Assembly: GCF_024972735.1 (NCBI RefSeq)
Contig: NZ_CP087723.1
Location: forward strand, 1,116,001-1,180,000
Reading direction: 5' to 3'
Origin: Halalkaliarchaeum sp. AArc-CO
Lineage (GTDB): Archaea > Halobacteriota > Halobacteria > Halobacteriales > Haloferacaceae
DNA length: 64,000 nt
The translations under genes were made by a program, and so were the position numbers. This document shows, one piece after another, positions 8,781-17,011 of the stretch. Within the stretch, counting starts at the first letter, position 1. Each line of letters starts with the position of its first letter. The notes beneath the pieces were generated by a model. The model did no database searches. It had not been told where the DNA came from and saw only the letters and a list, made by a program, of their open reading frames with translations.

Positions 8781-8813
8781 GTGCAATTCCGTCACCTTGT
8801 GAAATATTTGCAC
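8781..8813. promoter_or_regulatory. Inverted repeat flanking a TATA-like stretch
   Basis: gtgcaa at 8781-8786 and ttgcac at 8808-8813 form a perfect 6-bp inverted repeat separated by 21 bp; the right half abuts aaatattt (8802-8809), the best TATA-like sequence upstream of the OsmC-methyltransferase pair. This is the geometry of an operator overlapping an archaeal core promoter. Transcription from here would give a leader of roughly 150 nt. Confidence 0.35.
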
Positions 8814-8993
8814 GAATTAGCTACACAGTCCTTCGGCCACTATTCTGTAAAGAACAGCGGAGTTCCGCAGAGGATGGGCACCCACAGTTCACAACTACAG
8901 TTCGATCCGGGCGTCTGCACGTCGCCGTGCAGTCGAATCCGGGAGGATCGAACTCCCATTGACGCGTCTCCGCTGTTAACAGAGGAGTTCATC

Positions 8994-9560
8994 ATGGCAT
9001 CAACGGAACCGACGGAATCGAAGAACGGAGTGGACGTACAGCAACTCACCGAAACAATCGAGGCGGTCTCGGAAAATCCAGGGGCCGGACAGTTCCGGTT
9101 TTACGCGGAGACCGAATGGACGGACGCGTTGAAATGTGTGACCTCGATCGACGAGTTCGATCAGGCCGGCGAGCGAATCAGAACCCGGGAGTTCCACATC
9201 GAGGGTGACGAACCGGAACAGATCCTCGGCGAGAGAACCGCCCCGAACGCCGTCGAACTCCTGCTTGCCGCGCTCGGCTCGTGTCTCAGCGTCGGGTACG
9301 CGGCAAACGCGGCGGCGATGGGAATCGAACTCGACGACCTCCGGTTCGAGATGGAGGGGGACGTCGACCTCCGCGGCTTCCTGGGGATCAGCGACGACGT
9401 TCGCGCCGGCTACGACGGCGTTACCTGCACCACGTATATACGGGCGGACGCGTCCGAGGAGGAACTCGCCGACCTGCGCGATCGCGTGGAGGCCACCTCG
9501 CCGCTCGTCGACAATCTCTCGAACGAGGTGCCTCTCTCGACCGAACTGGTGGTCGAGTGA
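8994..9560 (+). CDS. OsmC-family protein
   Basis: 188 aa OsmC/Ohr-fold protein. Family members reduce organic hydroperoxides or related electrophiles using a reactive Cys. Here the conserved helix is present as ELLLAALGSCLSVGYAANAAAMG (about residues 84-106) with the candidate reactive Cys in GSC. Other Cys lie near the N-terminus (ALKCV) and in GVTCTTY; the usual second catalytic Cys of Ohr is not obvious, so it is more like the YhfA/OsmC-like branch. The ATG at 8994 was chosen because an aggag ribosome-binding site (8983-8987) lies about 6 nt upstream and the open frame further up is not protein-like. A methyltransferase gene follows after 20 bp, suggesting an operon. Confidence 0.88.
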   Translation: MASTEPTESKNGVDVQQLTETIEAVSENPGAGQFRFYAETEWTDALKCVTSIDEFDQAGERIRTREFHIEGDEPEQILGERTAPNAVELLLAALGSCLSVGYAANAAAMGIELDDLRFEMEGDVDLRGFLGISDDVRAGYDGVTCTTYIRADASEEELADLRDRVEATSPLVDNLSNEVPLSTELVVE

Positions 9561-9580
9561 GATCGAACGAGGTGTGATTC

Positions 9581-10348
9581 ATGACCGAATCGCTGGACAC
9601 TACGAAACTCGAACGCGAGGTCAAGTCGATGTACCGGGACGTCGCGGAGTCCTCACAGGGGGAGTTTCACTTCGAGACCGGCCGGGAACTGGCCGAACGG
9701 CTCGGCTACGATCCCGACGTTCTCGATCGCGTTCCGCGGGAAGCGATCGACTCGTTTGCGGGGGTCGGCTACTACTTCGATCTGGTGGACCTTCGTCCCG
9801 GGGAGCGGGTCCTGGATCTCGGCAGCGGGGCCGGGATGGACTGCTTCGTTGCGGCACTCTCCGTGACCGAAACGGGCGACATCATGGGAGTTGACATGAC
9901 CGAGGCACAGATCGAGAAGGCGCGCCGGCTCGCCGAGGAGGGCGGGTTCCACAACGTCCAGATTCGGAACGGCCACATCGAGGACCTCGAGTTCGCGGAC
10001 GAATCGTTCGACGCCGTCGTCTCTAACGGCGTCATCAATCTCTCACCGGAGAAACAGACGGTGTTCGAGGAGGCCTACCGAGTGTTGGAGCCGGGTGGGC
10101 GGCTCGCGCTGGCCGACATCGTCAGCGAACGCCAGCTTCCGGACGGGATCAAATCCGACGCCGACCTGTGGGCGGCCTGCATCGGCGGCGCGAGCCAGGT
10201 CGACAGCTACACGGAGACCATCGAAGCCGCCGGCTTCGACGTGATGGAACTCCGAGAGAACACCGACTACGAGTTCGTCTCCGAACAGGCCGCCAACGCC
10301 TGTGAGAAGTACGGCGTCGCAAGCGTCTCGCTGCTCGCAGAGAAGTAG
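9581..10348 (+). CDS. ArsM-like class I SAM methyltransferase
   Basis: 255 aa with a classical SAM-binding motif I, VLDLGSGAGMDCF (residues ~77-89). Cys88 immediately after motif I, Cys200 (WAACIGGA) and Cys241 recall the As(III)-binding cysteines of ArsM arsenite methyltransferases, whose first Cys also follows GSGAGxD. The overall layout (N-terminal helical cap, GVGYYFDLVDLRPG before motif I, SNGVINLSPEK motif) fits the ArsM branch. Arsenite, selenium or sulfur substrates are possible; the substrate is inferred only. It lies 20 bp after the OsmC gene, which could remove hydroperoxides or electrophiles in the same stress response. No arsR or ars pump gene is adjacent. Confidence 0.75.
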   Translation: MTESLDTTKLEREVKSMYRDVAESSQGEFHFETGRELAERLGYDPDVLDRVPREAIDSFAGVGYYFDLVDLRPGERVLDLGSGAGMDCFVAALSVTETGDIMGVDMTEAQIEKARRLAEEGGFHNVQIRNGHIEDLEFADESFDAVVSNGVINLSPEKQTVFEEAYRVLEPGGRLALADIVSERQLPDGIKSDADLWAACIGGASQVDSYTETIEAAGFDVMELRENTDYEFVSEQAANACEKYGVASVSLLAEK

Positions 10349-10379
10349 TCCGACCGGTTCCGTGAGCGGTGATCGCGGT

Positions 10380-11216
10380 TCAGACCCGCGAGACAGCCAG
10401 CATGTGAATCGAGAGGTCCGTTACGACTGGGTCGTCGTTTGTTTCGCGAACGACGTCTTTCAGGGCATCCAGTTCGGCGGTCGATAGCTCCGCAACGTTC
10501 TTTCGGATCGCCGCGTCGTGAAACAGCGACCCCAGCCCCTCGAGCCCGACGACCTCTTCGACTGTCAGCCCAGCCTTCGAAAGCAACGCCTTCAACTCGT
10601 CTTTCCGGAACAGGTGTGTATCCGTGAACGGCTGTTCGTCGTCGTATTTTGTCAGAAGTCTGCCATCGTAATTGCCGTGATCGAGGAGATCGGGCAGCAG
10701 TTCCAGCTGGTAGCCCGTTGCGAGATACAACTGGACGAACCCGAGCAACCCGATCACTGACGCGAACACCGGACCATCCGGCACGGTAACGCGTTGTAGC
10801 TCCCGTGCCGCTCGCGTTCGCTGCCGTTTCTCGAGGAGATGCGAGAGTGGCCCGCCGAGACAGCACGTCGCGTCGAAACTCCCGTCGTCTGCTCCGAGAT
10901 CCGTAATCGATCCCCTGACGACCGACACGGCTTCGGAGACGCCGTTCTCCGCCGTGTATTCCCGGGCAAGTTCGGTCTGACGTTTGCTGAGATCGATCAG
11001 GGTCACCTCGTATCCGCGCTCGGCAAGCCAGACCGCGTACCGACCGGCGCCCCCGCCGGCGTCGAGAACCTGTCCGTCAGCCGGTAACTGCTCTCGAAGC
11101 GTGGCTGTCGTCGCTTCGAATTCGAGCGAACCGTCGATTCCGGTTTCGAGACGATGCCACTCGTCTCGTCCGTAGGAATCGTAGAATTCGCGTGGGTCCG
11201 GACGGTCCTTCTCCAT
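10380..11216 (-). CDS. Class I SAM-dependent methyltransferase
   Basis: 278 aa with motif I VLDAGGGAGRYAVWLAERG (residues ~47-65) and the following acidic VTLIDLSKRQ (motif II), then FDATCCLGGPLSHLL as motif IV region. It belongs to the general methyltransferase type 11/25 fold; the substrate cannot be predicted. The start ATG at 11216 (MEKDRPDPREFYDSYG) is preferred over an upstream in-frame start at 11288 because the family begins close to this point. It is convergent with the ArsM-like gene (gap ~31 bp), and the zinc-finger gene ends 16 bp upstream on the same strand, so the two may be co-transcribed. Confidence 0.85.
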   Translation of the reverse strand: MEKDRPDPREFYDSYGRDEWHRLETGIDGSLEFEATTATLREQLPADGQVLDAGGGAGRYAVWLAERGYEVTLIDLSKRQTELAREYTAENGVSEAVSVVRGSITDLGADDGSFDATCCLGGPLSHLLEKRQRTRAARELQRVTVPDGPVFASVIGLLGFVQLYLATGYQLELLPDLLDHGNYDGRLLTKYDDEQPFTDTHLFRKDELKALLSKAGLTVEEVVGLEGLGSLFHDAAIRKNVAELSTAELDALKDVVRETNDDPVVTDLSIHMLAVSRV

Positions 11217-11232
11217 GTCTGTCCCGTCGTCG

Positions 11233-11865
11233 CTACCGCCGACAGTGTCGGGTGAGGATCGCGTTTTTCGAGCGGAACTGGCCGCCACAGTCGACGCAGG
11301 TGACGTGGCTTTCGCCGGGCTCGGTCCGGATCCGATGGTCGCCGAGTTCGAACGGGCGGTCGACGGCGCGGGGGCGGATTCGGCCGGGGATCTGCTCGTC
11401 GGGCGATTCGCTGAGATCCGCCCGGAGCTGGATCGTGTTGACGTCCGTCGGCGTCCACCGACCGGAGCCGACCGCGGTCTCCCAGTCGTCGATCTCCGTC
11501 CACCCAGTCACGACGACCGGGGATGGCGTGTCGGTGTCGCCGACCACGACGACGAACCTGACGCCGTCGCGAACGAGGGCGAACCGCCAGCCGTCGCTCG
11601 TGTTCCACCGGAGTTGGCCTCGTTCGATCGCTTCGCTCACGACCGAGGGGGAGACGTATCTCCCCTGCTGGTGGATTCTGCCGCGGAAATGGTCCGTCTG
11701 GGCGTATACGGCGGGATCGCGGACTGGCGGGTCCTCCGGACCGCGGCGAACCGGGGTCGGGGAATCCCCCGTCCGGCGGGGGGAACGCGGCGGTGTACCA
11801 ACAGTACCCTGCGTACCGATACCGGGCGCCTTTTCAGCACCCGAACGACGCTGTCGGGATGCCAC
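11233..11865 (-). CDS. Uncharacterised haloarchaeal protein with C-terminal zinc finger
   Basis: 210 aa if the GTG at 11865 is used. The first ~50 residues are low-complexity and Pro/Arg/Gly-rich, so the true start could be later, though no good alternative ATG or GTG was found. The middle (VSEAIERGQLRWNTSDGWRFALVRDGVRFVVVVG) resembles the DUF4258/RelE-like pattern of a small strand-rich domain. The C-terminus, CVDCGGQFRSKNAILTRHC, is a C2-x-HC/C2H2-like zinc finger. It could be nucleic-acid binding or toxin-like; function unknown. It lies 16 bp upstream of the methyltransferase gene on the same strand. Confidence 0.55.
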   Translation of the reverse strand: MASRQRRSGAEKAPGIGTQGTVGTPPRSPRRTGDSPTPVRRGPEDPPVRDPAVYAQTDHFRGRIHQQGRYVSPSVVSEAIERGQLRWNTSDGWRFALVRDGVRFVVVVGDTDTPSPVVVTGWTEIDDWETAVGSGRWTPTDVNTIQLRADLSESPDEQIPGRIRPRAVDRPFELGDHRIRTEPGESHVTCVDCGGQFRSKNAILTRHCRR

Positions 11866-11943
11866 TACCGCCGCATACGGGGTCTCCCGTTAAGTGTATT
11901 GTGGCGGTGTGGGGCCTTTTTGCCCTGTTTTGACGTTCGGAGT

Positions 11944-13212
11944 TCACTCGAACCGCTTGCGGACGCTCTCGGCGTGAGCGCCCAGTCCCTCGGCCTCCGC
12001 GAGCGTCGTGATGGTCTCGGAGAGGGCCGAAAGCGCGTCTTCGTCGAGGCGCTGGACCGTCGTCGACCGGAGGAAGCTATCGACCGACAGACCGCCGTAC
12101 AGCTTCGCGTTCCCGTTCGTCGGCAAGACGTGGTTCGTTCCGGAGGCGTAATCCCCGGCGGCGACGGGCGTGTACGGCCCCAGGAACGCGCTGCCGGCAC
12201 TTGGAATCCGGTCGAGCATCGCCTCGTCGTCCGCCGCGAGGACGACGAGGTGCTCTGCGGCGTACTCCTCGGCGAACAGCGTCGCCTCGGACATCGACCG
12301 GGCCACGAGTACCCCGCTCGCGTCGTGGTCGAACGCCTCCCTGATGATCTCCTCCCGAGTATGGTCGCCGGCCTGGCTCTCGGCTTCGGCTGCGATCTCC
12401 TCGGCGAGGTCGGAATCGTCGGTTACGGCCACGACCGAGGCGTTCGGGTCGTGTTCGGCCTGCGTCACGAGTTCGGCGGCGACGAGTTTTGGGTCCGCAC
12501 TGTCGTCGGCGACGACGAGCACCTCGCTCGGGCCCGCGAGGAAGTCGATCTCGACGTCGCCACGCACTTCGGCCTTGGCGGCGGTGACCCACTTGTTCCC
12601 GGGTCCGACGACCTTCTGGACTGCCGAGACCGTCTCCGTCCCGTATGCCAGCGCCCCGACCGCCTGTGCGCCACCGACGGCGTAGACTGCGTCTGCGCCG
12701 GCTTCGGCGATCGCCGCGAGTGTCGCCGGGTTCATTTCTTCTGCGGGCGGGGTCGCGACCGCCACGTGTTCGACGCCGGCGACGCGGGCCGGCACGATTC
12801 CCATGATCGCCGAGGAGGGATACGCTGCGGTCCCGCCGGGAACGTAGACGCCGGCCCGTTCGATCGGACGGAACCGTCGCCCCAGTTCTCGACCGTCGAT
12901 CTCCGCCCGCCAGTCGTCGGGCACCTGTCGCTCGTGGAACGTCTCGACGTTGTCGATCGCCGTCCGGATCGCCACGAGCACGTCGTCGTCGACCTCCTCG
13001 ACGGCTCGCTCCGCCTCGGCGGTGACGTCGATGTTTCCGACGTCGACGCCGTCGAACCGGCTCGAGAACTCCCGGAGCGCGACGTCGCCCTCCTCGCGAA
13101 CTCTCTCGAGTATCTCGCGGACGTCACCGCGGATTGACTCCACCCCGGCGTCGCGCTCGAAGAACGCCCGCCTGCGCTCGGGCGACAGCGACGCTACCGT
13201 TTGTACGTCCAT
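11944..13212 (-). CDS. hisD: Histidinol dehydrogenase
   Basis: 422 aa, full length for HisD, which carries out the last two steps of histidine biosynthesis (L-histidinol to L-histidine with two NAD+). Visible signatures are VYVPGGTAAYPSS (nucleotide-binding region), VGPGNKWVTAAKAEVRG, the FLAGPSEVLVVAD segment, and the zinc/catalytic residues in TQAEHDPNASVV and EYAAEHLVVLA. The GPYTPVAAGDYASGTNHVLPT stretch is also conserved. Starts at ATG 13212. It lies 72 bp downstream of purM on the same strand; the two pathways share no step here, and no other his gene is in the window. Confidence 0.97.
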   Translation of the reverse strand: MDVQTVASLSPERRRAFFERDAGVESIRGDVREILERVREEGDVALREFSSRFDGVDVGNIDVTAEAERAVEEVDDDVLVAIRTAIDNVETFHERQVPDDWRAEIDGRELGRRFRPIERAGVYVPGGTAAYPSSAIMGIVPARVAGVEHVAVATPPAEEMNPATLAAIAEAGADAVYAVGGAQAVGALAYGTETVSAVQKVVGPGNKWVTAAKAEVRGDVEIDFLAGPSEVLVVADDSADPKLVAAELVTQAEHDPNASVVAVTDDSDLAEEIAAEAESQAGDHTREEIIREAFDHDASGVLVARSMSEATLFAEEYAAEHLVVLAADDEAMLDRIPSAGSAFLGPYTPVAAGDYASGTNHVLPTNGNAKLYGGLSVDSFLRSTTVQRLDEDALSALSETITTLAEAEGLGAHAESVRKRFE

Positions 13213-13284
13213 ACGTCAGGTGGCGGTCGGGACCGGGAAATCGATTCCGGAAGACGGCGAACCGATTCCCAATTCCCCCCGGTA

Positions 13285-14310
13285 TTACTCTGATGACAGT
13301 TCGATTCCCTCGACAGCGACGCCTTCCCCTTCTTCGACGCGTCCGATCACTCGCCCGTCGGTCGCCGCCGCGAGTTCGTCGGCGCGATCGGCGTCGACGG
13401 CGGCGACGAATCCCGTGCCCATGTTGAACGTGGCGTACATCTCCTGGTCGCTGACGTTCCCCTCGCGCTGGACGAACCCGAACACCGGATGGGGGTCAAA
13501 TGCGTCCTCGATCGCGTATCGATACTCTCCGAGCCGCGTCAGGTTGTGCCATCCCCCGCCGGTTACGTGGGCGGCCCCCCGGACGCCGTGGTCCCGCATC
13601 GGCTCCAGCAGGTCGGTGTAGATCCGCGTCGGTTCCAACAGTGCCTCGCCGACCGTCTCGTAGCCCGTAAACGGACACGGATCGGTGTACTCGTGGCGAT
13701 CGGTCGTCGCCGCCCGTGCCAGCGTCAACCCGTTGGAGTGGATCCCCGACGAGCGAAACCCGACGAGCGCGTCTCCCGCCTCGGCTCCCCCCTCGAAGAG
13801 CGCGTCCTTGTGGGCGAGTCCTGCGGCAGTCCCCGCGAGGTCAAGCCCTTTGATCACTTCCGGCATCACCGCGGTTTCGCCACCGACGAGTTCGACGTCT
13901 GCCCGTTCGGCCCCCTCCGCGAGCCCCCGACCGACCTGGGCCGAGACGTCGTCGTCCGGTTCGTCGACTGCGAGGTAATCGACGAATGCGACCGGTCTGA
14001 TCCCGGCGGCGACGAGGTCGTTTACGTTCATCGCGATGCAGTCGATGCCGATCGTCGAGTAGTCCCCGAGCGCCTCCGCGACGAGCAGCTTGGTGCCCAC
14101 GCCGTCGGTGGCGAGGCCGAGATACCGGTCGCCGATGTCCAGCAGGCCGGCGTAGTCGCCAGCGGTATCACCGACTGCGTCGACGAGCGACGCCGTCGCC
14201 GACTCGCTCGCGGCGATGTCGACGCCGGCGTCGGCGTAGGTCAGTTCGTCGTTCCCGGTCGTCTCATTGTTCCCCCGCTCGCCGGAGTTTACGTCGGCGT
14301 CGTCGCTCAT
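13285..14310 (-). CDS. purM: Phosphoribosylformylglycinamidine cyclo-ligase
   Basis: 341 aa AIR synthetase, which closes the imidazole ring in purine biosynthesis (FGAM + ATP to AIR). The N-terminal LTYADAGVDI, the ATDGVGTKLLVAE motif, IGIDCIAMNVNDLVAAGIRPVAFVDY and LVGGETAVMPEV (residues ~135-146) are diagnostic. A short acidic N-terminal extension (~20 residues) precedes the conserved core. The ATG at 14310 was preferred to an upstream in-frame start at 14376. purF lies far away at 59-60.5 kb, so purine genes are dispersed. Confidence 0.97.
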   Translation of the reverse strand: MSDDADVNSGERGNNETTGNDELTYADAGVDIAASESATASLVDAVGDTAGDYAGLLDIGDRYLGLATDGVGTKLLVAEALGDYSTIGIDCIAMNVNDLVAAGIRPVAFVDYLAVDEPDDDVSAQVGRGLAEGAERADVELVGGETAVMPEVIKGLDLAGTAAGLAHKDALFEGGAEAGDALVGFRSSGIHSNGLTLARAATTDRHEYTDPCPFTGYETVGEALLEPTRIYTDLLEPMRDHGVRGAAHVTGGGWHNLTRLGEYRYAIEDAFDPHPVFGFVQREGNVSDQEMYATFNMGTGFVAAVDADRADELAAATDGRVIGRVEEGEGVAVEGIELSSE

Positions 14311-14416
14311 GCTTCGAGGAGCGACCGGCACCGAGAAAAGGACTCCGTTCCGACGAGCGGGTTCAGACGGGCACATCTAGCAGTTTCGAGGCGGAGCCCC
14401 CGACGAGAGCTGCAGT

Positions 14417-15100
14417 TCAGAAGCTCCCGCCGAAACCGAGCCCGTAGCCGAACACGGAGACGACGGCGATAACGACCGTCGGAACGAAGAAGACGACCCA
14501 GACGAGTTTGCTCCACTGGATGACGGTCTTGCCGTCGAGCGGGCCGTACGGGATCAAGTTGAAGGCCGCCAGGAAGATGTTGATCGCAAAGCCCCGGGAG
14601 CCGAGCAGCCAGATGAGGTCGGAGCCGAACAGAACGCCGAGTACCATCACCGGAATGAACAGCGCTGTAAGAATCACGTTCGTCACTGGACCCGCGAGCG
14701 CGATCAGCCCGTGCTGTCGCAGCGTCAACCGTCCACGATGGACGACTGCGCCGGGGGCGGCGAAGATAAAGCCCAGGAGGGCGCTCATAACCGCAAGGAA
14801 CAACATTCCGTAATCGGCCTCGAAGGCGGCGACCTGGTCGTAGTGGACTGCGACCACTTTGTGAGCCAGTTCGTGCAACAGGAAGCCGAGTCCGGCCGTA
14901 AAGAGGCTCACCAACACGGGGATGACGATCCCGCCGGCGAGCAGCCGGTCGATGTTCGCGGCCCCGCCGACGAAAAACAGCGCGAACGCGACCCCGAGCG
15001 CCAGCCACGCGACGAGCAGATCCTGCAGCTCCGACTGGCTGAACTGGAGTTGCCCGATCCGTACGCCGTAGGCGTCGCGTCCGCGACCGTGTCGGCTCAT
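14417..15100 (-). CDS. M50-family intramembrane metalloprotease (site-2 protease like)
   Basis: 227 aa multi-pass membrane protein. The zinc motif HELAHK is at residues 76-81 within a hydrophobic segment, and the third ligand region, NLIPYGPLDGKTV (~180-192), matches the N/D-P-x-D-G motif of M50 proteases. These cleave transmembrane segments of regulators or remnant signal peptides. About six membrane spans; no PDZ or CBS domain is attached, so this is a minimal form. Its ATG overlaps the stop of the TraB-family gene by 4 nt, indicating translation coupling and a probable shared membrane function. Confidence 0.9.
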   Translation of the reverse strand: MSRHGRGRDAYGVRIGQLQFSQSELQDLLVAWLALGVAFALFFVGGAANIDRLLAGGIVIPVLVSLFTAGLGFLLHELAHKVVAVHYDQVAAFEADYGMLFLAVMSALLGFIFAAPGAVVHRGRLTLRQHGLIALAGPVTNVILTALFIPVMVLGVLFGSDLIWLLGSRGFAINIFLAAFNLIPYGPLDGKTVIQWSKLVWVVFFVPTVVIAVVSVFGYGLGFGGSF

Positions 15101-16767
15101 GTGATCGTCCTCCAGATCAGGTCTGCACTGTTTTGAGCCCCACGAACCATCTCCCGACCGACTGCCTCGACACCGCCCAGTTCGGCGAAGAACATCGGAA
15201 GCACGTACGTCGCAAACAGGAACGTGGCGATCATGCTCCCGACGTTCGTCATTGCGACGACCATGATGAGCCGGAACAGCGGGACGTCGAACATCTCGGA
15301 GACGATCTCGGAGACAGGGCGGGTTTCGTCAGAGAGGATCTCGTTGAGCCGAGTGATGTCACCGACGTTCACTCTGAGGTGACGAAGTTCGGCGTACCCC
15401 GCGAACCAGCCCGGCGCAAGCATTGGATTGATCGACGTGAGCCAGGCCACCGCACCGCCGACGCCCGCCGAGGTCCACCGCGCTCCCGCCAGCTTCGCGA
15501 GCGAGAACGCAAACACGGCGTTTATGAGGAACCACGCCGCGAACAGCCGCAGCAGGAAGCCGTCCCGGACCCCAGCCATCGCGAGCAGCAGGAAGAAGGC
15601 GACGAATCCGATCGAGAAGACCACGCCGATCACCTTGAACCATGGAATTCCCCGCCCCCGTTCGGTGCCGGTGAGCTCCTCCATCGGCGGTAGCGTCTCC
15701 GGCTCCCGGAGGTAGCGCTCGATCCCCGCCTGGTGTCCGGCGCCCACGACTGCGACGACGTGGTAGCCGGCTTCCCGAAGTGCGACGAGTTTGTGGGCGA
15801 TGTAGGCGTCGCGTTCGTCGATGAGTGCCTCCGCCCCGCCCGGGCTGAACTGTCTGAACTCCTCCATCATCATCGACACCACGTCGGTGTCGGTGAGCTC
15901 CTCCATCGAGAGTTCCTCGAGGCCGCCCTCTTCGGGGCGATCGTCCTCGAACAGGCCGAGAAACAGCGCTACGACGCCGCCGACCAGAATCCCTGTCGTG
16001 ATCCCGAGGGTTAGCGAGCCGACCGCGTTGACCACGAACCCGCCGAGATACGCCTCGACGTACGGGTCGACGACTCCCGTCAGGAGAAGGCCGATACCGA
16101 GCAGTCCCCCACCGCCGATCGCCGCGAACAGCCGACCGTCGGGTGAGAGGCTCCCGCGACCGAGACGGTCGACGAGATACGCCGCGGCGATCCCGACGAG
16201 AGCGGCGCCCGTCACCCGGACAAGCAGCGCATCCGTGACGCCGAATGAACCGCCGAACAGCGCGATGATCGGCCCCGCGACGATTCCGATCGCGAGTCCG
16301 AGGACGAGCCCGGCCGCCCGACTGTCGCCGACGCCGAATGCGAGCCCGCCGATCATACGGAGCTTCTCCGTGAGGCTCATCCGGGCCCAGAACCGCTGGA
16401 TCGTGGTCTGGATCTCGCGATCGACCAGCGCGACATCGAGGTTCAACCCCTCTGCGGTCTCGACTGCCGCCATCATGTCCGCGCCGGGGGTGACATCGAA
16501 TCGCTCGCCCATCTTCGTTTGCACGTACGAGAGCATCCAGTACGCGAGAAACTGGAAGACGGTGTTGCCGCGCAGCAGATCTGATGCATCCAGGTCTTCG
16601 GGGGTTTCCCCTTGCAGCTGGCGGTAGCGCCCTTCGTCGAGTTCGACTGCGACGACGTCGGGTCGTTCGCGGTCGATCGTCTCTTCGACTTCTTCGACGC
16701 TCGCCGAGGAGATGTGGGCGGTGCCGACGACCGTGACGCTCCCCTCACGGTCGGCCGTGTCGCTCAT
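15097..16767 (-). CDS. TraB/PrgY-family membrane protein
   Basis: 556 aa. The N-terminal ~230 residues form a TraB (PrgY/GumN-like) domain with the GTAHIS motif at 15-20, a conserved DVVAVELDEGRY (~37-48) and LVDREIQTTIQRFW. Several hydrophobic spans follow, then a second conserved portion with VVAVVGAGHQAG and a C-terminal group of membrane helices. The family includes PrgY, which blocks a peptide pheromone in Enterococcus, and is related to Tiki/GumN proteases with conserved Glu and His residues. A protease-like or peptide-sequestering role is inferred. Start ATG 16767. The 3' end overlaps the M50 protease start by 4 nt. Confidence 0.88.
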   Translation of the reverse strand: MSDTADREGSVTVVGTAHISSASVEEVEETIDRERPDVVAVELDEGRYRQLQGETPEDLDASDLLRGNTVFQFLAYWMLSYVQTKMGERFDVTPGADMMAAVETAEGLNLDVALVDREIQTTIQRFWARMSLTEKLRMIGGLAFGVGDSRAAGLVLGLAIGIVAGPIIALFGGSFGVTDALLVRVTGAALVGIAAAYLVDRLGRGSLSPDGRLFAAIGGGGLLGIGLLLTGVVDPYVEAYLGGFVVNAVGSLTLGITTGILVGGVVALFLGLFEDDRPEEGGLEELSMEELTDTDVVSMMMEEFRQFSPGGAEALIDERDAYIAHKLVALREAGYHVVAVVGAGHQAGIERYLREPETLPPMEELTGTERGRGIPWFKVIGVVFSIGFVAFFLLLAMAGVRDGFLLRLFAAWFLINAVFAFSLAKLAGARWTSAGVGGAVAWLTSINPMLAPGWFAGYAELRHLRVNVGDITRLNEILSDETRPVSEIVSEMFDVPLFRLIMVVAMTNVGSMIATFLFATYVLPMFFAELGGVEAVGREMVRGAQNSADLIWRTIT

Positions 16768-16843
16768 TGGGGCGTGGTAAATCCGCAGGCGGTAAACGTG
16801 TGTCGAAACGGGAGCCTTCCGACTACTGGGTATCCGTTCGGGA

Positions 16844-17011
16844 CTACTTGTCTACCGGGACGAACGATCCGTTGATGTCCCACTCGTGAATGCAGAACGG
16901 CTCTCCCGGGGCGGCACTGACGCGCCAGGACTCGACCTCGTCGTTCCATTCCTCCGTGCGGCCGCAGTGCTCGCACGTACGCAGGGTCGGTTTTCGGACT
17001 GTTGCGCCCAT
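16844..17011 (-). CDS. HEWD family small zinc-binding protein
   Basis: 55 aa. One CxxC pair (CEHCGRTEEW) and a lone Cys just before the diagnostic HEWDINGSF motif (residues ~45-53) identify the haloarchaeal HEWD family, whose function is unknown. The ATG at 17011 (MGATVRKPTLRTCEHC) matches family length; an open extension to 17038 adds nine residues. It stands alone upstream of the TraB-M50 pair on the same strand, with a gap of about 76 bp to that operon. Confidence 0.85.
   Translation of the reverse strand: MGATVRKPTLRTCEHCGRTEEWNDEVESWRVSAAPGEPFCIHEWDINGSFVPVDK

Larger units (their letters stand above)
8626..8993. other. Repeat- and hairpin-rich intergenic/leader region
   Basis: 368 bp between DUF5995 and the OsmC gene without a supported CDS. 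It holds a 29-bp tandem repeat (8657-8735), an AT-rich promoter-like stretch flanked by an inverted repeat (8781-8813), and below it about 180 nt with several short hairpins: gcgga-gt-tccgc at 8857-8868, ctgcac/gtgcag at 8915-8932, gggag/ctccc around 8941-8957, and ctccgctg-ttaa-cagaggag at 8968-8987, which overlaps the ribosome-binding site of the OsmC gene. A long structured leader is unusual in haloarchaea. Confidence 0.55.

Noticed and set aside
8935-8960. A tRNA gene upstream of osmC
   Set aside because: Only a T-arm-like stem-loop is present; acceptor, D and anticodon arms do not pair.
11215-13137. Long plus-strand open frame (640 codons) over the methyltransferase, zinc-finger and hisD genes
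   Set aside because: It is the antisense of confirmed genes, Arg/Val-rich and without domains; hisD on the other strand is certain.
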